From an uncultured Clostridia bacterium (GTDB lineage Bacteria; Bacillota; Clostridia; Christensenellales; CAG-138): a DNA stretch of 64,000 nucleotides. The DNA lies in contig CAKTYT010000001.1 in assembly GCA_934633695.1 (NCBI GenBank), positions 248,001 through 312,000 of the forward strand. The letters are read 5' to 3'. Made by a program: the position numbers and the translations under genes. Under the pieces are notes generated by a model. That model searched no databases and had not been told where the DNA came from. It saw only the letters and a list, made by a program, of their open reading frames with translations. Shown here piece after piece: positions 48,965-58,532 of the stretch. Position 1 is the first letter of the stretch. Each line of letters starts with the position of its first letter.

Positions 48965-50186
48965 GATCACCGTTACTGTTTCGAGGTTAAACGAATATGT
49001 CAGTCAAGTCTTAAAAAAAGACCTTCGTCTTCGTTCGATACGTGTCAGCGGAGAAATTTCAGGTTTTAAATGTCACTATGCTTCGGGGCATCTCTATTTT
49101 GTATTAAAGGATGAGCTTGCTTCCATTCGTTGCGTGATGTTTAAAAGCAGTGCAAAGTTTCTCAGATTCGAACCTCAGGACGGCATGAGTGTCATTGTTT
49201 CCGGGCAGGCGGCTTTGTACCCGAAGGACGGAGTCTACCAATTCTACGTCTCAGGAATGGTCGAGGATGGAGAGGGTGAACTTTACAGGCAATTTGTTGA
49301 AACAAAGCAGAAGCTTGAGGGGGAGGGATTGTTTGAACGAAAACGTACAGTCCCGTTTCTTCCAAGGTGTGTCGGAGTGGTAACAAGTGAATCCGGAGCG
49401 GCATTTCACGACATTCACAACGTAATAAAACGACGTTTCCCGAAGATGAACATTGTTTTGGCTCCGGCTTCAGTTCAGGGGAAAGAAGCCCCGGCTGAAA
49501 TCTCTGCAGGTATAAGGCTTTTAAATTCGCTTGGAATCCCGGACGTCATTATTGTAGGCAGGGGAGGCGGAAGCTTTGAAGAGCTCTCCTGCTTTAATGA
49601 CGAGGGTCTTGCACGCGTTATTTTTGAAAGCAAAATTCCCATCATCAGTGCAGTTGGGCATGAGACTGACTTCACGATTGCGGATTATGTTTCAGACTTA
49701 CGAGCACCCACTCCATCTGCGGCAGCAGAATTGAGTGTTCCTGAGTACAAAACGCTCAGTCTCGAAATTTCAGATAGCCTTAGGAATATGAACCTGTCAA
49801 TTTGTAAGGCTATTGACGCCGCCCGACAGCTCGTAGAATACGATAGAAAATTTATCCGTATTAATGGTCCTCAGTTTTTCATTGGAAGCAGACGTCAGAA
49901 GCTCAAAGAACAGTTTTCTGATCTCAGCACCGCAATTAACAGCTCAATTGCGGCATACAGTTCAAAGCTTGAGGCCCTGAGCAGTTCTCTTGCTGCAATG
50001 AATCCAATGCATGTGCTTGAAAGAGGCTATGTTGCAGTAATTGATGAAAATGGGAATTACCTCACCAAGGTGAGCGGCATCAAGCCGAATATGGATATCA
50101 AGCTTATAATGAATGATGGCATTGTTCTTGCGAGAACAATTGAAGTATGCGAGGAAAACGATGAAAGAAAGCAAAATGACCTTTGA
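48951..50186 (+). CDS. xseA: Exodeoxyribonuclease VII large subunit
   Basis: 411 residues. N-terminal OB-fold (VSGEISGFKCHYASGHLYFVLKDE) and nuclease domain with VVTSESGAAFHDI, DVIIVGRGGGSFEELSCFNDE and AVGHETDFTIADYVSDLRAPTPSAAAEL, the standard blocks, then a helical region and a C-terminal domain with VLERGYVAV. Degrades single-stranded DNA with XseB. GAAAGG site inside the folD end. Overlaps xseB by 26 bp. Confidence 0.97.
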   Translation: MAKSEITVTVSRLNEYVSQVLKKDLRLRSIRVSGEISGFKCHYASGHLYFVLKDELASIRCVMFKSSAKFLRFEPQDGMSVIVSGQAALYPKDGVYQFYVSGMVEDGEGELYRQFVETKQKLEGEGLFERKRTVPFLPRCVGVVTSESGAAFHDIHNVIKRRFPKMNIVLAPASVQGKEAPAEISAGIRLLNSLGIPDVIIVGRGGGSFEELSCFNDEGLARVIFESKIPIISAVGHETDFTIADYVSDLRAPTPSAAAELSVPEYKTLSLEISDSLRNMNLSICKAIDAARQLVEYDRKFIRINGPQFFIGSRRQKLKEQFSDLSTAINSSIAAYSSKLEALSSSLAAMNPMHVLERGYVAVIDENGNYLTKVSGIKPNMDIKLIMNDGIVLARTIEVCEENDERKQNDL

Positions 50187-50373
50187 AGAAGCTTCGGCGG
50201 AACTGAATAAAATTGTTGATTCGCTTAACGCGGGAAATGCTCCGTTAAATGAAATGGTCTCCCTTTACGAAAAAGGAGTTGAACTTGTTAATTATTGCAG
50301 CAAACTGCTTAATGAGTACGATGGGAGAATCGAAAAAGCAATGAGTGCTGCGGATGAAATGGAGGTATTATGA
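50161..50373 (+). CDS. xseB: Exodeoxyribonuclease VII small subunit
   Basis: 70 residues; helical protein MTFEEASAELNKIVDSLNAGNAPLNEMVSLYEKGVELVNYC is the family core. Several copies bind the long helix of XseA. ATG 50161 has GAGGA 7 bases upstream; ATG 50176, nearer to the family start, is possible but has no such site. ATGA overlap with ispA. Confidence 0.95.
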   Translation: MKESKMTFEEASAELNKIVDSLNAGNAPLNEMVSLYEKGVELVNYCSKLLNEYDGRIEKAMSAADEMEVL

Positions 50374-51257
50374 GTTACGCCGAAAGAACAAACAGATATT
50401 GTAATGTTATCAATGATGCATTGACAAATGCTATGATAATGCCCTATGTTCCCGAAAAATTGAAAGAGGCCATGACATATTCACTGTCCGCCGGTGGGAA
50501 GAGAATTCGTCCGTGCCTTACGATTGGTGTGTGCGACATCATGGGCGGCAACCGTAAAATGGCGATTCGCCTTGCATGTGCAATTGAAATGATTCACACC
50601 TATTCGCTGATACATGATGACCTACCATGCATGGACAATGACGATATGCGTCGAGGAATGCCCTCTAATCACAAGGTTTTTGGCGAGGGGCAGGCTATTC
50701 TTGCGGGTGACGGTCTGTTGACTTATGCATTTGAATACATGCTTGAGGCAGGATTGACCTTTAATAATGCCGGCTACTACCGTGCCGTTGCCGAGATAGC
50801 AAAGCGTGCCGGAGTGACTGGCATGGTTGCGGGGCAGAGCGAGGATTTGCTTTGCGAACAGAATGCCGCACACAATGAAGACAGTCTGATCTATATTCAC
50901 AAGCACAAAACCGCTGATATGCTCGTTGCAAGCGTTCTGGCGGGTGCGTATTGCGGCAGTCCAACGGATATTCAGCTTAAATGCCTTGAAGAATATGCTG
51001 AAAAGATCGGAATTCTTTTTCAGATAACAGATGATATTCTTGACGCTTCGGGAAGCAACGTGCTTGTGGGGAAGACTCTGGGCAAAGACGCTGAGCACAA
51101 CAAACTGACGTTCGTAACACTTTATGGACTCGATAGAGCAAGGGAGATTGCAAATTCTGTTGCAAAAGAGGCCGAAAGACTTCTCTCCTGTACCTTCGGA
51201 GAGAGTTGTGAATATCTCTACGATACAATAGATTTTATTCTCGATAGGATTAATTGA
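50370..51257 (+). CDS. ispA: Polyprenyl synthetase (farnesyl diphosphate synthase)
   Basis: 295 residues. Condenses IPP with allylic diphosphates. First Asp-rich motif DDLPCMDNDD, second DDILD, preceded by GGKRIRP and the CAIEMIHTYSLIHDDLP block; GKTLGKDAEHNKLTFVTLYG near the end. The region five residues before the first motif (Tyr/Ser/Leu) fits short-chain (C15) products. Directly upstream of dxs, so both ends of isoprenoid supply for undecaprenyl phosphate are together. Confidence 0.95.
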   Translation: MSYAERTNRYCNVINDALTNAMIMPYVPEKLKEAMTYSLSAGGKRIRPCLTIGVCDIMGGNRKMAIRLACAIEMIHTYSLIHDDLPCMDNDDMRRGMPSNHKVFGEGQAILAGDGLLTYAFEYMLEAGLTFNNAGYYRAVAEIAKRAGVTGMVAGQSEDLLCEQNAAHNEDSLIYIHKHKTADMLVASVLAGAYCGSPTDIQLKCLEEYAEKIGILFQITDDILDASGSNVLVGKTLGKDAEHNKLTFVTLYGLDRAREIANSVAKEAERLLSCTFGESCEYLYDTIDFILDRIN

Positions 51258-51258
51258 A

Positions 51259-53151
51259 ATGGCATCAGACAACGAACTTAAGCTCTTAAAAGGAATACAA
51301 TCACCGCAGGATTTGAAAAGTCTGTCGGATGCAGAACTCGATGAACTTACGAGAGAAATTCGAGGTTACATTATTTCAACCGTTTCAAAAACGGGGGGGC
51401 ACCTTTCCTCAAATCTCGGAATTGTTGAATTGACCATTGCACTTCATCTAGCATTTGACTTTTCTTATGACCGGCTTGTATTCGATGTGGGTCATCAGAG
51501 CTATGTACATAAGCTCCTGACGGGAAGAGCTGATGAGTTCAGCACGCTACGCCAAAGAGGCGGGATTTCAGGTTTCCCGAAAACAAATGAGAGTTGTTAT
51601 GATGCCTTTAATACCGGACATTCAAGCACATCCGTTTCAGCTGCACTTGGTATGCTCCGTGCATTCAGATTGCAGGGAGATACTTCGCGACGTGTTGTTG
51701 CTGTACTCGGAGATGGAGCACTGACAGGAGGTCTCGCCTATGAGGCACTTGACGATGCGGGTGAGCAGGAGATACCGCTCATAGTTGTACTGAACGACAA
51801 TGAAATGTCAATCAGCGGCAATGTTGGGGGAATGAGCTCACACTTATCAAAACTGCGGACAAGCAAGCCATATAAGCGGCTTAAACACAATCTTTCAAGC
51901 AGATTAAAAAAAATACCTATCGTAGGCAAGTCGATAAGCAATAGTCTTGAGAGCCTGAAAAACCGCATAAAATATTTTGTGTTGCCAAACGTTATGTTCG
52001 AGGAGCTTGGCTTTACCTATATGGGACCTATTGATGGCCATAATATAGAAGATATGGTCAGTATCTTTGAACATGCTAAAAACATAAAGGACAAGCCCAT
52101 ACTTGTCCATGTCATTACAAAAAAAGGTCGTGGCTACGAACCTGCTGAAAATAATCCAGAGAAATATCATGGAGTCGGTAAATTCGATGCGAAAAACGGA
52201 GAAACCGTTTCATCAAACAGCAATTCAAAAGAATTTGTGAGTTGTCTGTGTGAACTTGCGGAAAGGGACAGCAGGATTGTTGCGATAACAGCGGCAATGG
52301 AATCAGGTACGGGACTTAGAAAATTCCATGAAAAGTTTCCAATGCGTTTTTTCGACGTTGGCATTGCGGAACAGCACGGTGTTACAATGGCTGCCGGCAT
52401 GGCTGAAGCGGGGCTAAAGCCTGTATTCTGTGTCTATTCGACTTTTTTGCAGAGGGGGTACGATCAGCTTTTGCATGACGTTTGTTTGCAGAAATTGCCG
52501 GTTATATTTGGAATTGATAGAGCAGGTCTTGTGGGAGCAGATGGAGAGACACACCAAGGTGTTTATGATATTGCGTATATAAGCACTCTTCCCGATTGTT
52601 TTACTCTGCTTTCGCCATCAAGCGTTGAGGAGCTTCACTCAATGCTCCAGCTCGCCGTTTCATTAAACGGACCTGTTGGAATCAGATACAGCCGGGGGTT
52701 GCTTCCAAACAGAACGTTGAACTTAAACCAAGAAATTGACGAGTGGGAAGTCGTATATCCCATACAACCCGTCACGGCAGTTTCAACAGGCAGACTTACG
52801 CAACGCACAATAGACGTCATATCTTCTTTGTGGGAAGAAGGCATTACGATTGGACTTATAAATGCACGAATTCTTTGCCCATTAGCAGAACCCACTGTCA
52901 GCATTCTAAAAAACGTAAACACCGTGATTACAATTGAAGACGGTGTGAGTGATACAGGTTTTGGAGCTCAAGTTGCAAGACTGCTTGCCGGGGAAGAAAG
53001 ATGTCCCATGGTCGTTAATCTTGGAGTTCCGAATACTCCCATTGAAGCCGGAACGCTTGAGGAGCAAGATGTCGTTTGCGGTTTAACATTTGATGCGATA
53101 AAGGAAACTATTTTAAACGCTTTTCATCGGTTTGAGAATGAAAAGCAGTGA
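51259..53151 (+). CDS. dxs: 1-deoxy-D-xylulose-5-phosphate synthase
   Basis: 630 residues, thiamine-diphosphate enzyme that begins the MEP isoprenoid pathway from pyruvate and glyceraldehyde 3-phosphate. GHLSSNLGIVELTIALH, VGHQSYVHKLLTGR, FNTGHSSTSVSAALGM, GDGALTGGLAYEALDDAG and the NDNEMSIS ThDP motif; second half with FDVGIAEQHGVTMAAGMA and IDRAGLVGADGETHQGVYD. Starts 1 bp after ispA. dxr and the rest of the pathway are not in the window. Confidence 0.97.
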   Translation: MASDNELKLLKGIQSPQDLKSLSDAELDELTREIRGYIISTVSKTGGHLSSNLGIVELTIALHLAFDFSYDRLVFDVGHQSYVHKLLTGRADEFSTLRQRGGISGFPKTNESCYDAFNTGHSSTSVSAALGMLRAFRLQGDTSRRVVAVLGDGALTGGLAYEALDDAGEQEIPLIVVLNDNEMSISGNVGGMSSHLSKLRTSKPYKRLKHNLSSRLKKIPIVGKSISNSLESLKNRIKYFVLPNVMFEELGFTYMGPIDGHNIEDMVSIFEHAKNIKDKPILVHVITKKGRGYEPAENNPEKYHGVGKFDAKNGETVSSNSNSKEFVSCLCELAERDSRIVAITAAMESGTGLRKFHEKFPMRFFDVGIAEQHGVTMAAGMAEAGLKPVFCVYSTFLQRGYDQLLHDVCLQKLPVIFGIDRAGLVGADGETHQGVYDIAYISTLPDCFTLLSPSSVEELHSMLQLAVSLNGPVGIRYSRGLLPNRTLNLNQEIDEWEVVYPIQPVTAVSTGRLTQRTIDVISSLWEEGITIGLINARILCPLAEPTVSILKNVNTVITIEDGVSDTGFGAQVARLLAGEERCPMVVNLGVPNTPIEAGTLEEQDVVCGLTFDAIKETILNAFHRFENEKQ

Positions 53152-53163
53152 TTGGAGGTAATT

Positions 53164-53979
53164 TTGGCTGACAGAGTGGATAGCAAAATGGTTGAACTCG
53201 GTCTTGTTCAGAGCAGAGAGCGTGCCAAGGCACTCATTATGGAGGGCGTTGTATTGCTTGACGGTGTTCCCGTGCAAAAACCGAGTGACAGTTTTTGTGA
53301 AGGTCAGCAGCTGACGATAAAAGAGAATCCAATTCCGTTCGTCAGCCGCGGCGGATTGAAACTGCTTAAAGCGATAGAGAAATATTCGGTTGATGTTTCA
53401 AATAAGGTCTGTATCGATGTCGGTGCTTCAACGGGTGGTTTTACTGACTGCATGCTAATGCATGGGGCGAAAAAAGTTTTCGCAGTGGATGTCGGCTATG
53501 GTCAACTTGATTGGAAGCTTAGAAATGATGAAAGAGTCATCTGTATGGAAAGGCATAATGCAAGGCTTATGACTCCGGATTGGTTTGATGAACAACCGGA
53601 ATTTGCAAGTGTCGATGTTTCATTTATTTCAATAAAGCTTATCCTTCCAAGATTGGAAGAATGCCTGTGTGACAATGGAGAAGCCGTTGTTCTTGTAAAA
53701 CCTCAGTTTGAAGCTGGCAGGGGTAAAGTAGGAAAAAACGGTGTTGTTCGCGATCCAAAAACGCATACACAGGTGTTGCTTGACGCGGCAGGTGTTGCAA
53801 TTTCGAATGGTTTCGAGATTATCAACGTTGATTTTTCACCGATAACGGGGCCGAAGGGCAATATAGAATTTTTGCTTCACATCAGAAAAGGAGGTGACAA
53901 TTATTCCAATATTCTTGGTGACGCTGTTGAAAAGCAAATAACCAATGTTATCAGATCGGCACACGAAGAACTTGACTGA
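53164..53979 (+). CDS. tlyA: TlyA family rRNA 2'-O-methyltransferase
   Basis: About 271 residues. N-terminal S4 RNA-binding domain (MVELGLVQSRERAKALIMEGVVLLDG) and a FtsJ-like methyltransferase domain: VCIDVGASTGGFTDCML (SAM motif I), AVDVGYGQLDWKL, DVSFISIKLILP, VVLVKPQFEAGR. Mycobacterial TlyA methylates 16S and 23S rRNA; the name hemolysin is historical. TTG 53164 is chosen because GGAGG lies 5 bases upstream and it gives the usual short start; a TTG at 53152 would overlap that site. Confidence 0.93.
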   Translation: MADRVDSKMVELGLVQSRERAKALIMEGVVLLDGVPVQKPSDSFCEGQQLTIKENPIPFVSRGGLKLLKAIEKYSVDVSNKVCIDVGASTGGFTDCMLMHGAKKVFAVDVGYGQLDWKLRNDERVICMERHNARLMTPDWFDEQPEFASVDVSFISIKLILPRLEECLCDNGEAVVLVKPQFEAGRGKVGKNGVVRDPKTHTQVLLDAAGVAISNGFEIINVDFSPITGPKGNIEFLLHIRKGGDNYSNILGDAVEKQITNVIRSAHEELD

Positions 53980-53998
53980 TAGAAATGGAGGGAAACAG

Positions 53999-54826
53999 AT
54001 GCTTGATAAAAATGGCAAACGCATTCTTTTTTATGTGAATATGACCAAACCGAATGCTGAGTCTGTACTGAGCAAAGCAGAATCCATCGCTGAAAGGACA
54101 GGTTTTGCATGGACTTGCTATGAGTCGCCTGCCGAACTGTTTCTCGATGCCGATTTGAATGAAGTTTGCTGCATAGTCACTATCGGAGGCGATGGAACGA
54201 TTCTTCGTCTTGCAGCACACTCCCTTAGCAACGGTCAGGATGTGTCTGTGCCCATTCTCGGGCTTAATCTCGGCAAGGTGGGCTTTTTCAACGAAATAGG
54301 CATAGAAGAATTTGAATCCGCACTCGCTGCTTTATGCAGTGGAAGATACGAAATTGAGACAAAGTCGACGCTGCATTGCAGCATTGATAACGGAATGGAG
54401 TTTTCTTGTCTCAACGATTTTCTTGTATTCAAAAACGGGTTTTCATCAATTGCCCATATGCGTGCTGCAATTGATGGATTCGATATTGGCTTGATAAGAG
54501 GCGATGGGCTTATTGTCAGTACAGCAGCAGGTTCAACAGGGTACTCGATTTCTGCGGGCGGTCCTGTTGTTGCACCAAATCTCGATGTCATACTGGTCAC
54601 ACCAATCTGTCCGCATTCATTAACAAGTCGGCCTGTCGTTGCCTCTTTTGACTCCACTGTCAGCATAACTGTGCTGAGCGAATGCTTTATGAGTGGTGAC
54701 GGTATTCAACTCGTTACTTTGAAAGAAAACACGACCCTGACTGTGACAAAGTCTGAAAATAAAGTCCGTTTTATTCGATTCAGTGAACGTAATGTGTTTA
54801 AGCTTATAAGGGAAAAGTTGACTTGA
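53999..54826 (+). CDS. nadK: NAD kinase
   Basis: 275 residues. Phosphorylates NAD to NADP. GGDGTIL (about 63-69) holds the catalytic Asp, followed by LGLNLGKVGFFNEI and a Ser/Thr-rich STAAGSTGYSISAGGPVVAP block; FIRFSERNVFKLIREKL ends the protein. ATG 53999 has GGAGGG upstream; a longer frame from 53945 overlaps tlyA without a good site. In many Firmicutes an argR/ahrC gene stands between here and recN; here only 38 bp separate nadK and recN. Confidence 0.96.
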   Translation: MLDKNGKRILFYVNMTKPNAESVLSKAESIAERTGFAWTCYESPAELFLDADLNEVCCIVTIGGDGTILRLAAHSLSNGQDVSVPILGLNLGKVGFFNEIGIEEFESALAALCSGRYEIETKSTLHCSIDNGMEFSCLNDFLVFKNGFSSIAHMRAAIDGFDIGLIRGDGLIVSTAAGSTGYSISAGGPVVAPNLDVILVTPICPHSLTSRPVVASFDSTVSITVLSECFMSGDGIQLVTLKENTTLTVTKSENKVRFIRFSERNVFKLIREKLT

Positions 54827-54864
54827 TTCACAGACCTTCGTTAATCATACGTTAAGAGGAAAAA

Positions 54865-56553
54865 ATGCTGGATAGATTGATTATTAACAATATAGCTTTA
54901 ATAGACCGGTTGGACATTGAGCTTTCAAGCGGTTTCCACGTTTTAACAGGCGAAACAGGTGCCGGTAAGTCGATAATAATCGACAGCGTAAATCTTGTTC
55001 TCGGAGAACGTGGAAGTAAGGAGCTTATTTCAACCGGGAAACAAAAAGCTAGAGTTGAAGCCGTTTTTTCATATGATGCAAGCTCTGCTGTCAACGACCT
55101 TCTCGAGCAATTTGGGCTTCCTTCGGAGGATGATACACTGTTTGTCATGCGTGAGATAACTGCATCAGGTAAAAGTCTATGTAGAATAAACGGTGAAATA
55201 GTAACGCTCAGCACACTACGTTCCGTCACCGAGCGTCTCGTTGATGTACACGGGCAACACGCACACCAGTCACTACTTCATCCGAAATATCATATCGACA
55301 TGATCGATGATTTTCGTTCGGAGCAGATTTTACCGTTGCGTCACAAACTCGCCGCCCTGTGTAAACACCGATCAGAGATTGTTGAAAGACTCAATTCAGG
55401 GTTTGTGTCGGAAGCTGAACGTGAAAGAAGAATCGATATACTCTCATTTCAAATAAACGAAATAGAGAATGCACACCTGTCTTCTTCAGAAGAAAGGGAG
55501 CTTAATGATGAATTGCGACTGCTTGCCAATGCAGAAAAAATCAGTGTTTCTCTTGAAAATGGAAACACTCTTGTTTCGGGAGAAAACGGAGCGTTGGCTT
55601 ATCTCGGAAAAGCAACTGACTGTCTATCAAAAATTGCTGAGTTTTCTGAGCAGTATAATGAAGTCTACCAACGCATTAATGAGCTTTACTACGAAATTGA
55701 AGATATTTCGTATCGAATTCGTGATTTGAATTATGAGTTTGAGTATTCGCCCGAGAGATTGGACGAGGTAGAGACAAGGCTTGATTTCATAAATTCCATA
55801 AAACGGAAATACGGAGGAACGGTCGAAGCAGCAATTGAATTTATGAATGAAGCAAGGAAGGAGCTTTCCGATTTGCTTGGCTCCGATGAAATCAGGAACA
55901 AGTTGATTGAAGAAAAAAAAGAACTTGAAAACGATTACCAATCTGTTGAGACGAAGCTTTCGGAGCTGCGTCATGAAGCCGCAGAGGAGCTTTCCACGCT
56001 TGTCACAGGTCAGCTTCGTGAGCTTGGCATGAAGGCAGCGACGTTCTCCACTGAGTTTGTTCGCAGTGAAAACCAATTTCTGAAAAACGGAAACGATAAT
56101 GTTGAGTTTATGCTTACGACAAATGCCGGCGAACCTTGCAAGCCTTTGTCAAAGGTCGCCTCTGGCGGTGAGATTTCAAGAATAATGCTAGCAATAAAAA
56201 CTGTCTGTGCTGATTCAGATGAGGTGCCGACACTTATTTTCGATGAGGTTGATACGGGCATAAGCGGAGGAACTGCATTGAAAGTCGGCGAAAAGATGGT
56301 AGCAATTGCCGAAAAACATCAAGTGATTTCGATAACACATCTGCCTCAAATCGCTGCATTTGCAGACCGCCACATGCTCGTGGAAAAGCATACTGAAGAT
56401 AACAAAACGTTTACTACGATACGCTCCTTAAACGATGCCGAAAGAAGGGTTGAACTCGCAAGGATAATGGGGGCGGTTAATGCTGATGAATCCGCTGTCA
56501 GGTATGCTGATGAGTTAATTTTGAATGCCGAGAAGCTCAAGCACTCAATTTGA
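54865..56553 (+). CDS. recN: DNA repair protein RecN
   Basis: 562 residues, SMC-like ATPase of double-strand-break repair. N-terminal LIDRLDIELSSGFHVLTGETGAGKSIIIDSVNLVLGERG includes Walker A; the middle has coiled-coil arms (about 170-350) and the C-terminus has LSKVASGGEISRIMLAIKTV (signature) and PTLIFDEVDTGISGGTA (Walker B), VISITHLPQIAAFAD. AGAGGA ribosome binding site. Neither a LexA-like box nor a separate promoter is obvious in the short gap. Confidence 0.97.
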   Translation: MLDRLIINNIALIDRLDIELSSGFHVLTGETGAGKSIIIDSVNLVLGERGSKELISTGKQKARVEAVFSYDASSAVNDLLEQFGLPSEDDTLFVMREITASGKSLCRINGEIVTLSTLRSVTERLVDVHGQHAHQSLLHPKYHIDMIDDFRSEQILPLRHKLAALCKHRSEIVERLNSGFVSEAERERRIDILSFQINEIENAHLSSSEERELNDELRLLANAEKISVSLENGNTLVSGENGALAYLGKATDCLSKIAEFSEQYNEVYQRINELYYEIEDISYRIRDLNYEFEYSPERLDEVETRLDFINSIKRKYGGTVEAAIEFMNEARKELSDLLGSDEIRNKLIEEKKELENDYQSVETKLSELRHEAAEELSTLVTGQLRELGMKAATFSTEFVRSENQFLKNGNDNVEFMLTTNAGEPCKPLSKVASGGEISRIMLAIKTVCADSDEVPTLIFDEVDTGISGGTALKVGEKMVAIAEKHQVISITHLPQIAAFADRHMLVEKHTEDNKTFTTIRSLNDAERRVELARIMGAVNADESAVRYADELILNAEKLKHSI

Positions 56554-56632
56554 AACTAAATTAAATTGAATAGTCGTTCATCCATACGGAAAAGCTATAC
56601 TCGAATTTTGTTTTGAGTAACGGAGGGAAAGG

Positions 56633-57856
56633 ATGAGTGACACTGAAAAAAAGAAAATCAAATATAGCACGAGAATCGTTGGAATTATCCTTTCGATTCT
56701 CGTTTGCGTTTTCAACTTCACGCCGTATATGGTAAGGATAAGGCAACTACCGACCGCGATCTTTACTGACAGCGAAGAAATATTCGAAGAATACAGCGAG
56801 AAGGCCGGTATTTTGCTCACTGCAGCTTCTGACTCCGAAACACTTGGCAACAGGAGAATCTCAATAAAGCTTTTCAATCTCATTGAACTTCGCAGTCTAT
56901 GTGTATACGTCGGCGAAAGAGGTGAAGTTCACCCATGTGGCGAAGCCATTGGAATATCCATCAGAACAAAAGGTGTCCTTATCGTCGGCAATGGAAGCTT
57001 TATCAATATTGACGGCAAAAAGTGCAGTCCTTCAGCAGAATGCGGACTGCATCCGGGAGATGTTATTCTGTCAGTGAATCACATCCCGGTCAACACAGCA
57101 GAAGAGCTTCAAGGGCAAATTAACAATTCTAACTCAGCTTTATTATCGATTGAGAGAAACGGTAAAAGTTTAAGCATGGAAATAACACCTGAATTTGCAC
57201 CCGACGGAAGCAAAAAAATCGGTGCTTGGGTTCGTGACAGCACAGTGGGCATTGGCACGTTATCCTTTGTTGACTATAGCAGCGGAAAACTTGCTGCACT
57301 TGGTCATGCAATTATTGACTCCGACACTGGTAAAATGATAACCGTTCGGACCGGCAAAATGGTCGAAGCGAAAATTCTTGGAATCAAAAAGGGCAGATCC
57401 GGGGTACCCGGAGAATTGCAAGGAACTTTTGCTTCATCGAGCAAGCTCCTCGGCAGTATAGAAAGAAACAGTGAGATATGTATTTTTGGTACAGTCGATG
57501 AAGAATTTAAAAATGTTTGTACCGATGTACTGCCTGTGGCTTTTCCAGATGAAGTGAAGAAAGGGACAGCGTTTATTCTTTCAGGGGTTAACGAGGGAAA
57601 AATCGAAAAATATTCATGCAGAATTATTAAGACGGTTAACCAATCTGAAGCAAATTCAAAGGGGATGGTAATCGAAATTACAGACGATAGGCTGCTTGAA
57701 TCAACCGGAGGAATTGTTCAAGGTATGAGCGGAAGCCCGATAATTCAGGATGGCAAGGTTGTCGGGGTTGTGACACATGTTTTTATAAATGACCCCTCCA
57801 AAGGGTATGGGGTGTATGCTTTCTGGATGTATGAGCTCATCAACAACAAAAAATAG
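56633..57856 (+). CDS. spoIVB: SpoIVB serine peptidase
   Basis: 407 residues. Secreted from the forespore, it triggers processing of pro-sigma-K through SpoIVFA. An N-terminal transmembrane segment (about 15-33), a PDZ domain (about 105-180: AECGLHPGDVILSVNHIPVNTAEELQ) and an S55 trypsin-like domain with the His in AALGHAIIDSDTGKM and the Ser in GIVQGMSGSPIIQDGKVVG. GGAGGG ribosome binding site. It follows recN as in Bacillus and Clostridium, but spo0A does not follow; def does. No convincing sigma-G promoter found in the 79-bp gap. Confidence 0.96.
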   Translation: MSDTEKKKIKYSTRIVGIILSILVCVFNFTPYMVRIRQLPTAIFTDSEEIFEEYSEKAGILLTAASDSETLGNRRISIKLFNLIELRSLCVYVGERGEVHPCGEAIGISIRTKGVLIVGNGSFINIDGKKCSPSAECGLHPGDVILSVNHIPVNTAEELQGQINNSNSALLSIERNGKSLSMEITPEFAPDGSKKIGAWVRDSTVGIGTLSFVDYSSGKLAALGHAIIDSDTGKMITVRTGKMVEAKILGIKKGRSGVPGELQGTFASSSKLLGSIERNSEICIFGTVDEEFKNVCTDVLPVAFPDEVKKGTAFILSGVNEGKIEKYSCRIIKTVNQSEANSKGMVIEITDDRLLESTGGIVQGMSGSPIIQDGKVVGVVTHVFINDPSKGYGVYAFWMYELINNKK

Positions 57857-57902
57857 AAGCGTCCTCTTTCGTCGTATGATGTCTGCGGCGAAAATTTTTT
57901 CG

Positions 57903-57930
57903 TTGAAATACTCGGGATTTGTGCTATAAT
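57903..57930 (+). promoter_or_regulatory. Sigma-A promoter of the def-fmt operon
   Basis: TTGAAA (57903-57908), 16 bp, TATAAT (57925-57930). The leader of about 100 bases contains a 7-bp stem ACACCCA / TGGGTGT (57985-58021) just before the ribosome binding site and a 14-codon frame from GTG 57936. Confidence 0.75.
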
Positions 57931-58035
57931 GTATTGTGGTGGATTGCGAAAGCGGAGATTCGCTTCGTTGTTCATACTAAAAAAACACCCAACTTAGCTT
58001 TGACTTGCATTAAATGGGTGTGGATCGGAGTTATC

Positions 58036-58500
58036 ATGGCTATTCGTAAAATCTTTACGGAAGACGCAGAGTGCCTGTACAAAGTTTGCAGGCCTGTAGA
58101 TAAATTTGACTCAAAGCTACATGCACTGCTTGATGATATGGCTGACACAATGTATCACGCAGAGGGGGCCGGTCTTGCGGCACCCCAGCTTGGAATTCTC
58201 CGCAGGATATTCGTCCTCGATTGCGGCGACGGACTAATTGAAGCAATCAACCCTGAAATTATCTCGACATCGGGGGAGCAGGGCGACTTGGAGGCCTGTT
58301 TGTCTTTCCCTGGCAAAGCAGGCTACGTCGTACGTCCGAACAAAGTTGTCATGCGTGCTTACGACAGGGACGGCAGTCTTGTTGAATACACCGGCGAGGG
58401 CTTCACTGCGAGAGCAATGATTCATGAATACGACCACCTTGATGGTCATGTCTACACTGAAAAAGTCACCGAAGCACCAGAAGGCTTCGACAAGAAGTAA
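58036..58500 (+). CDS. def: Peptide deformylase
   Basis: 154 residues, metalloenzyme that removes the formyl group from new proteins. Motif 1 GAGLAAPQLG, motif 2 EACLSFPG (usual EGCLS; Gly replaced by Ala, the Cys metal ligand kept) and motif 3 HEYDHLDGH with two His and the catalytic Glu. ATG 58036 has CGGAG upstream and gives the family start AIRKIF; the frame extends further upstream but would begin at or before the promoter. Operon with fmt, the enzyme that adds the formyl group to Met-tRNA. Confidence 0.96.
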   Translation: MAIRKIFTEDAECLYKVCRPVDKFDSKLHALLDDMADTMYHAEGAGLAAPQLGILRRIFVLDCGDGLIEAINPEIISTSGEQGDLEACLSFPGKAGYVVRPNKVVMRAYDRDGSLVEYTGEGFTARAMIHEYDHLDGHVYTEKVTEAPEGFDKK

Positions 58501-58532
58501 TCTTTGATTAATTTGAAAGGAACTCTGCCTCT

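Noticed and set aside
56554..56632. Sigma-G or sigma-F promoter of spoIVB
   Set aside because: TGAATA and TATACT are present, but their spacing (over 20 bp) does not fit the sporulation-sigma or sigma-A consensus.
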